From an uncultured Porphyromonadaceae bacterium (lineage in GTDB: Bacteria > Bacteroidota > Bacteroidia > Bacteroidales > Muribaculaceae), in assembly GCA_905193995.1 (NCBI GenBank), contig CAJJQT010000156.1:1-5078 (forward strand): a stretch of 5,078 nucleotides of DNA. Reading direction: 5' to 3'. The notes beneath the pieces are model-generated. The model saw only the letters and a list, made by a program, of their open reading frames with translations, ran no database searches and was not told the origin of the DNA. The translations under genes and the position numbers were made by a program. Positions 1-5,078 of this stretch are shown here, one piece after another (position 1 is the stretch's first letter; every line of letters begins with the position of its first letter).

Positions 1-31
1 CCGTTAAAAAAACAGCGGTCAATCCATATCA

Positions 32-63
32 AGGCGTCCGGCACTGTGCCGGACGCCTGTTTT
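32..63 (+). terminator. Intrinsic (Rho-independent) terminator of an upstream gene
   Basis: A perfect 11-bp GC-rich stem pairs 32-42 (AGGCGTCCGGC) with 48-58 (GCCGGACGCCT). The loop is five nt and can tighten to a CTG triloop if A43 pairs with T47. A T-rich tail follows (TGTTTTATAT from 58). The tail lies on the + strand side and no matching T tract exists for the other direction, so it should end a + strand transcript entering from the left. A TAA at 5-7 in the second frame could be the stop of that gene, but too little sequence is present to tell. The terminator separates feoB from whatever lies upstream. Confidence 0.88.
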
Positions 64-74
64 ATATCCTACCT

Positions 75-89
75 AAAATAGGGTATTTT
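75..89. promoter_or_regulatory. Palindrome upstream of the feoB promoter, possible operator
   Basis: AAAATA (75-80) and TATTTT (84-89) are perfect inverted repeats around GGG. The overlapping stretch CCTAAAATAGG (72-82) is itself a CCTA/TAGG palindrome. The site ends ten nt before the putative -33 element. Short AT-rich palindromes at such positions are often repressor or activator sites, and iron transporters are commonly metal-regulated. It does not resemble the classical Fur box (GATAATGATTATC type), so no regulator is assigned. It could be chance in AT-rich DNA. Confidence 0.3.
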
Positions 90-99
90 GCCACAATGA

Positions 100-131
100 T
101 TTGGCTGTGCGAATTATTGGTTGTAATTTTG
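100..131 (+). promoter_or_regulatory. Bacteroidetes-type primary promoter for feoB
   Basis: TTTG at 100-103 (-33 element) is followed after exactly 20 nt by TAATTTTG at 124-131, a full match to the Bacteroidetes -7 consensus TAnnTTTG. The known spacing of about 19-21 nt is met. Transcription would start near 136-138, giving a leader of roughly 88 nt before the feoB ATG. The promoter lies after the upstream terminator, so feoB and the coupled symporter gene probably form their own transcription unit. A second, weaker match (TATTTTG, 84-90) is one base short of consensus. Confidence 0.72.
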
Positions 132-136
132 TGAAG

Positions 137-210
137 AATAGTGAAAGAATGTCAGGAGTTAAACTGTTCTAATATCAGAGAATTTCCGATATTCCACTAT
201 TTTTAAACAG
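137..210 (+). promoter_or_regulatory. feoB 5' leader with competing inverted repeats
   Basis: Within the predicted leader, AATATC (171-176) can pair with GATATT (188-193). That small hairpin can sit inside either of two mutually exclusive outer stems: AATAGTG (137-143) with CACTATT (195-201), or CTGTT (164-168) with AACAG (206-210). A seven-codon open frame, ATG at 149 to TAA at 172, ends at the foot of the inner hairpin. No known riboswitch class is recognised. The arms are short and AT-rich, so the structure may be accidental. The A-rich stretch just before the ATG (218-223) is typical of Bacteroidetes genes, which often lack a Shine-Dalgarno sequence. Confidence 0.25.
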
Positions 211-224
211 CTTCTTAGAAAAAC

Positions 225-2609
225 ATGCGACTATCAGATTTAAAGCCGGGACAGACCGGCGTTATCACCAAGATATTAGGGCATGGGGCCTTCCGCAAGC
301 GCGTTATGGAAATGGGATTTGTGCGCGGGCGGGAGGTAAGCGTCATTCTCAACGCCCCACTGCAGGATCCTGTAAAATACGCCCTCATGGGTTATGAAGT
401 CTCTCTCAGACGCGCAGAGGCAAATCTCGTCGAAGTCGAACTGCTTGAGGACTGGAATGCATCGGCCACACATGCCGACAACGCCTGTGACATAAAGGAA
501 TGCGACACTTGCGACACGGGAGAGAAGCGTCTTCGCAAGGATAAAATAATCAATATCGCGCTTATCGGAAATCCCAATTGCGGCAAGACATCGCTCTTCA
601 ATATGGTATCAGGCGCCCACGAACACGTCGGAAATTACGCGGGAGTGACCGTCGGTGCAAAAGAGGGATCACTCAAATACAAGGGCTACAGGCTTAACAT
701 CGTCGATCTGCCAGGAACTTATTCACTTTCGGCATATTCGCCTGAAGAGCTGTATGTGATGAGATATCTGCGGGAAGAGACTCCAGATGTGATAGTGAAT
801 GTGATCGTGGCTTCAAATCTGGAACGCAACCTGTATCTGACCACGGAGCTCATAGACATGAACCTGCCGATGGTGATCGACCTCAACATGTATGACGAGT
901 TGCAGAAAGGAAACGCAAAGCTCGATTACAAATCACTCGGCAAAATGCTCGGAGTGCCGTTCGTGCCTACGATAGCATCTACGGGATGGGGAATCGACAA
1001 GCTTCTCGATACCGTAATCGAGGTATACGAAATGAAAAATCCGGATACACGCCACATACACGTCAGCATGAATCCGGAAATCGAACAGGCTGTATCCGGT
1101 TTGAATCAGGAATTCAAACCGGACCATACGGTAACGGAACATTTCTCGCCGCGCTTCCTCGCGATAAAATTTATGGAGCGTGATCCGGAAATAGAGAATA
1201 TGCTCAAGGACAATGCGAATTATCCACGTTGGGCAGCTATGCGCGACAAAGAGGACGCACGGATACAGGAACAGCTGAACGAAGACGTGACATCCGCGAT
1301 CTCCGCCGATAAATACGGATTCATCCAGGGCGCGTTGCGGGAAACGATGGAAGGATCTCTCGACAAAGAAGAGAAGTCCACAAAAATAATCGACGCCTTT
1401 GTCACAAACAAACTGTTCGGCTTCCCGCTGTTCCTGATGATCATGTTCGTGATCTTCTGGGCTACATTCTTCATCGGCCAGTACCCGATGGACTGGATTC
1501 AGGCCGGGGTCGACTGGCTGTCGGCTCTCACGGCCGACTATATGCCCGACGGCATACTCAAAGACCTCGTTGCCGACGGCATCATCGGCGGCGTCGGCGG
1601 CGTGATAGTGTTCCTGCCCAACATACTGATTCTTTACTTCTGCATCTCGTTCATGGAGGACACGGGCTACATGGCCCGCGCCGCATTCATCATGGACAAG
1701 ATCATGCACCGCATAGGCCTTCACGGCAAGTCGTTCATCCCGCTGCTGATGGGATTCGGGTGCAACGTGCCGGCCATTCTGGCCACCCGCTCGATCGAAA
1801 GCCGTTCGAGTCGCCTGATCACCATTCTTATCAACCCGTTCATGTCGTGCTCGGCCCGGCTGCCGATCTACGTCCTGTTCATCGGCACGTTCTTCTACGG
1901 CCATGCCGCCCTGGTGTTCATGTGCCTGTATCTGCTCGGCATCGCCGTGGCGGTAGTCACGGCCCGGCTGCTGCGCAAGGTACTGTTCAAGAAGGACGAG
2001 ACGCCGTTCGTCATGGAGCTGCCCCCCTACCGCATTCCGACGTGGAACGCAATGCTGCGCCATACGTGGGGCAAGGGCGTGCAGTACCTCCGCAAGATGG
2101 GCGGCATCATTCTGTTCGCGAGCATCGTAGTGTGGGCACTCAACTATTTCCCGCGCCACGACGGCGTGCAGCACTCGGCCGATGATTCGTCGATCAGCCT
2201 CGAGCGTGACTCGTTCCTGGAGGCTGCCGGCAAGTTCATCAATCCGGTCATGGAACCGCTGGGCTTCAGCTGGCGGGCGTCGGTGGCCGCGCTTGCCGGC
2301 GTGCCGGCCAAGGAAATCGTAGTGTCGACCCTGGGCGTGCTCTACACCGACAGTGAGGCCGTCGACGATGTGTCGCTCGGACACCGCCTCACGGCCGCGG
2401 GTCCCGGCGGATCGGCCCCCGACTTCACTCCGGCGGTCGCCCTGAGCTTTCTGATATTCATTCTGCTCTACTGCCCCTGCATGGCCACCGTGACGGCCAT
2501 CGTCAAGGAGACCGGCTCATGGCGCTGGGGGGCGTTCAGCGTCATCTACAATACGGCGGTCGCCTGGCTGATCGCCTTCATCGTCTACCGGATAGCATTG
2601 CTGATATGA
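225..2609 (+). CDS. feoB: FeoA-FeoB fusion, ferrous iron transport protein B
   Basis: Inner-membrane importer of Fe(II) with a cytosolic GTPase (G) domain. Residues 1-73 form a FeoA/SH3-like domain that begins with the typical MRLSDLKPGQ, which supports this start. A linker (about 74-107) follows. The G domain shows G1 GNPNCGKT (115-122), G2 Thr142 within VGNYAGVTV, G3 DLPG (161-164), G4 NMYD (221-224) and a G5-like ASTGWG (251-256). A helical spacer (about 265-390) leads to the membrane part from about 396, with GFGCNVPAILATR (510-522), MSCSARLP (540-547), AGVPAKEIVVSTLG (691-704) and the C-terminal YCPCMATVTAIVKETGSW (749-766). The length of 794 aa fits FeoAB fusions of Bacteroidetes and the protein looks intact. 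Its linker carries three cysteines (88, 93, 96). GC content jumps at about codon 400. No Shine-Dalgarno sequence is seen. The stop overlaps the next start, implying co-expression. Confidence 0.97.
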   Translation: MRLSDLKPGQTGVITKILGHGAFRKRVMEMGFVRGREVSVILNAPLQDPVKYALMGYEVSLRRAEANLVEVELLEDWNASATHADNACDIKECDTCDTGEKRLRKDKIINIALIGNPNCGKTSLFNMVSGAHEHVGNYAGVTVGAKEGSLKYKGYRLNIVDLPGTYSLSAYSPEELYVMRYLREETPDVIVNVIVASNLERNLYLTTELIDMNLPMVIDLNMYDELQKGNAKLDYKSLGKMLGVPFVPTIASTGWGIDKLLDTVIEVYEMKNPDTRHIHVSMNPEIEQAVSGLNQEFKPDHTVTEHFSPRFLAIKFMERDPEIENMLKDNANYPRWAAMRDKEDARIQEQLNEDVTSAISADKYGFIQGALRETMEGSLDKEEKSTKIIDAFVTNKLFGFPLFLMIMFVIFWATFFIGQYPMDWIQAGVDWLSALTADYMPDGILKDLVADGIIGGVGGVIVFLPNILILYFCISFMEDTGYMARAAFIMDKIMHRIGLHGKSFIPLLMGFGCNVPAILATRSIESRSSRLITILINPFMSCSARLPIYVLFIGTFFYGHAALVFMCLYLLGIAVAVVTARLLRKVLFKKDETPFVMELPPYRIPTWNAMLRHTWGKGVQYLRKMGGIILFASIVVWALNYFPRHDGVQHSADDSSISLERDSFLEAAGKFINPVMEPLGFSWRASVAALAGVPAKEIVVSTLGVLYTDSEAVDDVSLGHRLTAAGPGGSAPDFTPAVALSFLIFILLYCPCMATVTAIVKETGSWRWGAFSVIYNTAVAWLIAFIVYRIALLI

Positions 2610-4021
2610 CCGACCGACTGCAGACCGCCGTAAGCGACATCGCGGCAGCGTGCAGCGACTATGCACTGGTGCCGCTCCTGCTCGCAGTCGCCCTGTATTT
2701 CACCTGGCTCACCCGCGGGGTGCAGTTCACCATGATCCCCGAGATGCTGCGTCTGCTTGTGCGGTCGGGGCGCAAGGTCCGCGGCACCGGAGCGCGCGGC
2801 ACCGGGGGCGTCAGCTCGTTCCAGGCGTTCGCCGTCTCGATCGCCTCGCGCACCGGCAACCTTGCGGGCGTGGCGTCGGCCATCGCCATCGGGGGCCCGG
2901 GCGCCGTGTTCTGGATGTGGGTCATCGCGCTGCTGGGGGCCGCCACAGCGTTCGCCGAGTCGACGCTGGCGCAGCTGTTCAAGGTCCGCGGCGCCGCGTC
3001 GTTCGTCGGCGGCCCGGCCTACTACATCGAGCGCGGTCTGCGCTGCCGGCCGTGGGCCGTGACGTTCGCCGTGCTGATCACGCTGACGTTCGGCTTCGCA
3101 TTCAACACCGTGCAGGCCAATACCATCGCCGGGGCCGCGGGCGAGTCGTTCGGCATCCCGGCGGGGGCCGTGGCCGCGGCGCTGGCCGTGCTGACCCTGG
3201 CCGTCATCTGCGGCGGCATCCGGCGCATAGCGCGGTTCAGCCAGTGGGGCGTGCCGGTCATGGCCGTGGCCTACCTCGTGCTGGCTCTCGCGGTGGTGAT
3301 CCTCAACATCGGCCGGCTGCCCGACGTACTCTGCCTGATCGTCGAGAACGCCTTCGGGCTGCGCGAGGCCGCCGGAGGCACGCTGGGCGCCGCCATGGCC
3401 ATGGGCATCCGGCGCGGCCTGTTCAGCAACGAGGCCGGCGAGGGCTCCACGCCCTGCGCCGCCGCCACGGCCGACGTCTCGCACCCCGTCAAGCAGGGGC
3501 TCATACAGGCCCTGGGCGTCTACACCGACACGCTGGTCGTGTGCTCGTGCACGGCGTTCATCATCCTCTGCAGCGGGCTCAGCCCCGCCGGGGGCGGCGA
3601 CGGCATCGTGCTCACCCAGCGGGCCATCGACGCCGGCCTGGGCGCGGGCGGCGGCGCGGGCTCGGCATTCGTGGCCGTGGCCGTTTTTTTCTTCGCCTTC
3701 ACCAGCATCGTGGCCAACTACTACTACGGCGAGACGAACCTGCGGTTCATCACCCGCCGGCGCTGGGTCGTGCCGGCTTACCGGGCAGCCGTCGGGGCGG
3801 TCGTGGCCGCCGGCGCGCTGGCCTCGCTCGACCTCGTGTGGGGCCTGGCCGACATCACCATGGCGCTGATGACGCTGTGCAACCTGGCGGCGATCGCGGC
3901 GCTTTCGCCCTACGTGCGGGCGCTGCTCACGGACTACCGGCGCCAGCTGCCGCTGGGCGACCCCGTCTACCGGGCCTCCTCTGTCCCCAAGATCGCCCGC
4001 ATCACCGACGTTTGGAAATAA
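2606..4021 (+). CDS. AGCS-family sodium:alanine/glycine symporter
   Basis: Membrane transporter predicted to import alanine, glycine or a similar small amino acid with Na+ (471 aa, normal for the family). The family signature GGPGAVFWMWVIALLG is complete at 96-111, preceded by GVSSFQAFAVSIASRTGN (68-85). GLFSNEAGEGSTP (271-283) and HPVKQGLIQALGVYTDT (293-309) are also typical. About ten hydrophobic segments are visible. The ATG at 2606 overlaps the feoB stop (ATGA), the usual geometry of translational coupling, and the protein then starts directly before its first helix. An in-frame ATG at 2519 would add 29 polar, arginine-rich residues inside feoB and is rejected. There is no obvious Shine-Dalgarno sequence. 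The gene is very GC-rich with C/G-ending codons, so long open frames on the other strand are artefacts. Substrate is not deducible from sequence alone. Confidence 0.93.
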   Translation: MTDRLQTAVSDIAAACSDYALVPLLLAVALYFTWLTRGVQFTMIPEMLRLLVRSGRKVRGTGARGTGGVSSFQAFAVSIASRTGNLAGVASAIAIGGPGAVFWMWVIALLGAATAFAESTLAQLFKVRGAASFVGGPAYYIERGLRCRPWAVTFAVLITLTFGFAFNTVQANTIAGAAGESFGIPAGAVAAALAVLTLAVICGGIRRIARFSQWGVPVMAVAYLVLALAVVILNIGRLPDVLCLIVENAFGLREAAGGTLGAAMAMGIRRGLFSNEAGEGSTPCAAATADVSHPVKQGLIQALGVYTDTLVVCSCTAFIILCSGLSPAGGGDGIVLTQRAIDAGLGAGGGAGSAFVAVAVFFFAFTSIVANYYYGETNLRFITRRRWVVPAYRAAVGAVVAAGALASLDLVWGLADITMALMTLCNLAAIAALSPYVRALLTDYRRQLPLGDPVYRASSVPKIARITDVWK

Positions 4022-4026
4022 TTTAG

Positions 4027-4034
4027 TAACTTTG
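4027..4034 (+). promoter_or_regulatory. Probable Bacteroidetes -7 box for the DUF1599 gene
   Basis: TAACTTTG fits the TAnnTTTG consensus, lies five bases after the symporter stop, and is followed by an A-rich stretch leading into the start region, a common Bacteroidetes layout. No TTG sits at the expected -33 position (around 4003-4007); the nearest TTTG (4011-4014) is only 12 nt upstream. Transcription would begin near 4041, leaving a leader of only about 13 nt. No terminator is visible between the symporter and this gene, so readthrough from feoB is also possible. Confidence 0.5.
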
Positions 4035-4041
4035 CGAAAAA

Positions 4042-4048
4042 AAGGAGA
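4042..4048 (+). promoter_or_regulatory. Shine-Dalgarno sequence deciding the DUF1599 start
   Basis: AAGGAGA ends five nt before the ATG at 4054, which is good spacing. It favours this ATG over the in-frame ATG at 4063. It is the only strong Shine-Dalgarno sequence in the window; the other three genes lack one. Confidence 0.6.
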
Positions 4049-4053
4049 CGAAA

Positions 4054-4599
4054 ATGGATACAATGAGCGAGTTTGACAGGGCGGTGGCCGGGTGCCGCGG
4101 GATATTCGCGGCGAAGCTGGCCGACTACGGAGCGTCGTGGCGGATAATGCGGCCGCGGAGCGTGACGGACCAGATATTCATCAAGGCTAAGCGGATCCGG
4201 TCGGTCGAGACGAAGGGGCGCACGGCCGTGGGCGAGGGCATACTGCCGGAGTTCAAGGCGATAGTGAACTATGCGATAATCGGGATAATACAGCTGCGCG
4301 AGGGCTACTCGGACACGATCGACACGGACGCTGACCGGGCCGTGGAGCTGTACGACGGCATAGCGGCCGAGGCGCGGGCGCTGCTGGAGCGGAAGAACCA
4401 CGACTACGACGAGGCGTGGCGGCAGATGCGGGTATCGTCGTACACGGACTTCATACTGACGAAGACGGAGCGCGTGAAGGAGATCGAGGACAACGGCGGG
4501 GCGGTCAGGGTATCGGAGGGCATCGACTCGAATTATTTCGACATACTGGTGTACGCCGTGTTCGGCATAATCAAGCTGACGGAATGCCCGCAGGAGTGA
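4054..4599 (+). CDS. DUF1599 protein with two tandem repeats
   Basis: Soluble 181-aa protein with no signal peptide or membrane segment. It consists of two copies of one roughly 75-residue unit: residues 7-81 and 100-175. The repeats align with one gap and share a K..DY...W motif (KLADYGASW 21-29; KNHDYDEAW 114-122), then R.MR..S.TD (30-39; 123-132), a K..R segment, a G..V.EGI stretch (GRTAVGEGI and GGAVRVSEGI) and a closing YA..GII.L (73-81; 167-175). This pattern matches my memory of Bacteroidetes DUF1599 proteins (Pfam PF07659, which I recall being called nucleotide modification associated domain 1). The biochemical role is unknown. Codon use differs sharply from the symporter: 12 of 19 isoleucines are ATA and 9 of 10 threonines are ACG. 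It overlaps the next gene by 16 nt, suggesting an operon. Confidence 0.85.
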   Translation: MDTMSEFDRAVAGCRGIFAAKLADYGASWRIMRPRSVTDQIFIKAKRIRSVETKGRTAVGEGILPEFKAIVNYAIIGIIQLREGYSDTIDTDADRAVELYDGIAAEARALLERKNHDYDEAWRQMRVSSYTDFILTKTERVKEIEDNGGAVRVSEGIDSNYFDILVYAVFGIIKLTECPQE

Positions 4600-5078
4600 A
4601 GACGGCGGCGGTGTGGCTGCTGCGGCTGGCGACGGGGGCGACGTTCGCCGTGTCGGGCTGGGCGAAGTGCACGGATCCGTGGGGGTTCGTGATCAAGATA
4701 CAGGAGTACCTGGCGGTGTGGGGCTGGCAGGGGGTGCCGCGCGACGCGGTGCTGGTCGGTGCGGTGGCGCTGTCGGTGCTGGAGCTGGTGACGGGCGTGG
4801 CGCTGGCGATGGGGTCGCTGCGGCGGTCGACGCCGGTGTGCGGGCTGGCGATGATGGCTGTGATGCTGCCGCTGACGGTGTACATCTACGCGGCCGACCC
4901 GGTGGCGGACTGCGGCTGCTTCGGTGACTTCCTGATAATATCTAACGGGGCGACGCTGGCGAAGAACATAGCGCTGACGGCGGCGCTGGCGCTGCTGCTG
5001 GTGTGGCACGGAGCGGCGCGCCCGCTGGTGCGGCCGTCGCTGCAGTGGCTGGCGCTGGCCATAGCGGGTGTGTACGGG
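4584..5078 (+). CDS. DoxX/MauE-like membrane protein, 3' end beyond the window
   Basis: An open frame of 165 codons with no stop continues past the right edge. The protein starts MPAGVKTAAVWLLRLATGAT and has four or five hydrophobic segments: about 7-24, 56-77, 86-104, 126-141 and one beginning at 152. FAVSGWAK (21-28) in the first helix is typical of DoxX/MauE-like proteins. The motif DCGCFGD (109-115) follows the third helix; related proteins carry such a cysteine pair, possibly for thiol redox chemistry. I recall a Bacteroides family named after BT_3928 that sits between DUF1599 and tpiA, and this order fits. Function is not established. ATG at 4584 overlaps the preceding gene by 16 nt; GTG at 4596 (GTGA overlap) is an alternative. 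Neither has a well-placed Shine-Dalgarno sequence. Confidence 0.8.
   Translation, partial: MPAGVKTAAVWLLRLATGATFAVSGWAKCTDPWGFVIKIQEYLAVWGWQGVPRDAVLVGAVALSVLELVTGVALAMGSLRRSTPVCGLAMMAVMLPLTVYIYAADPVADCGCFGDFLIISNGATLAKNIALTAALALLLVWHGAARPLVRPSLQWLALAIAGVYG

Noticed and set aside
3..134. Open stretch of about 43 codons in the third + frame at the left edge, possibly the end of an upstream gene
   Set aside because: It runs through the intrinsic terminator and the feoB promoter, and its translation shows no recognisable domain.
171..193. AATATC...GATATT as a Fur box
   Set aside because: The arms are separated by 11 nt and do not match the Fur consensus spacing or sequence; kept only as a possible hairpin.
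933..2384. Long open frame on the - strand (483 aa) opposite feoB
   Set aside because: It lies fully antisense to a well-conserved gene, has low-complexity His/Arg/Glu-rich composition and no recognisable motif. GC-rich third positions suppress stops on the opposite strand.
2519..2605. Upstream ATG extending the symporter by 29 residues
   Set aside because: The extension lies inside feoB, is polar and arginine-rich, and removes the ATGA coupling. Family members start near the first helix, consistent with the ATG at 2606.
2650..4026. 458-aa + strand open frame inside the symporter gene in another frame
   Set aside because: Arg/Gly/His-rich translation without hydrophobic segments or motifs; the other frame carries the complete AGCS signature.
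2585..4063. Long open frame on the - strand (492 aa) opposite the symporter
   Set aside because: Antisense to a clear AGCS gene, extremely rich in Arg/Gly/Asp/His repeats with no domain signature; a GC artefact.
4613..4927. 104-aa Gly/Ala-rich + strand open frame
   Set aside because: Shadow of the DoxX-like gene read in another frame; it lacks the hydrophobic helices and the DCGCFGD motif.
4533..5009. 158-aa Arg/His/Gln-rich - strand open frame
   Set aside because: Antisense to the DUF1599 end and the DoxX-like gene, low complexity, no motif.

Overview
The window looks like part of a chromosome from a GC-rich member of the Bacteroidales. A Rikenellaceae/Alistipes-like or Muribaculaceae-like organism is my guess, not something the sequence proves. 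The evidence is a fused FeoA-FeoB iron transporter, Bacteroidetes-type promoter boxes (TTTG-N20-TAATTTTG before feoB and TAACTTTG before the third gene), mostly absent Shine-Dalgarno sequences, and a DUF1599 gene followed by a DoxX-like membrane protein, a pair I recall as standing next to tpiA in Bacteroides. All four genes lie on the + strand.

Layout: positions 1-224 are non-coding. They hold a strong intrinsic terminator (about 32-63) for a gene lying upstream of the window, a short palindrome (75-89), a good Bacteroidetes promoter (100-131) and a leader of roughly 88 nt with several inverted repeats. Next comes feoB with an N-terminal FeoA domain (225-2609, 794 aa), then a sodium:alanine/glycine symporter of the AGCS family (2606-4021, 471 aa) whose ATG overlaps the feoB stop as ATGA. 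A 32-nt gap carries a probable second promoter and a clear Shine-Dalgarno sequence. It is followed by a DUF1599 protein built from two tandem repeats (4054-4599, 181 aa) and a DoxX/MauE-like membrane protein (from 4584) that runs off the right edge.

Functionally there are two units. Unit 1 is an iron(II) importer translationally coupled to a sodium-driven amino-acid importer. Unit 2 is a DUF1599-DoxX pair of unknown role that probably continues as an operon beyond the window.

No defence island, mobile element, CRISPR array or RNA gene is visible, and I do not see a clearly undescribed system. The most notable signals are compositional. The first half of feoB is about half GC with mixed codon endings, and it switches near 1420, at the start of its membrane domain, to a GC-rich, C/G-ending regime that continues through the symporter. 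At 4054 codon choice changes again, to G/A-ending codons with abundant ATA for isoleucine.
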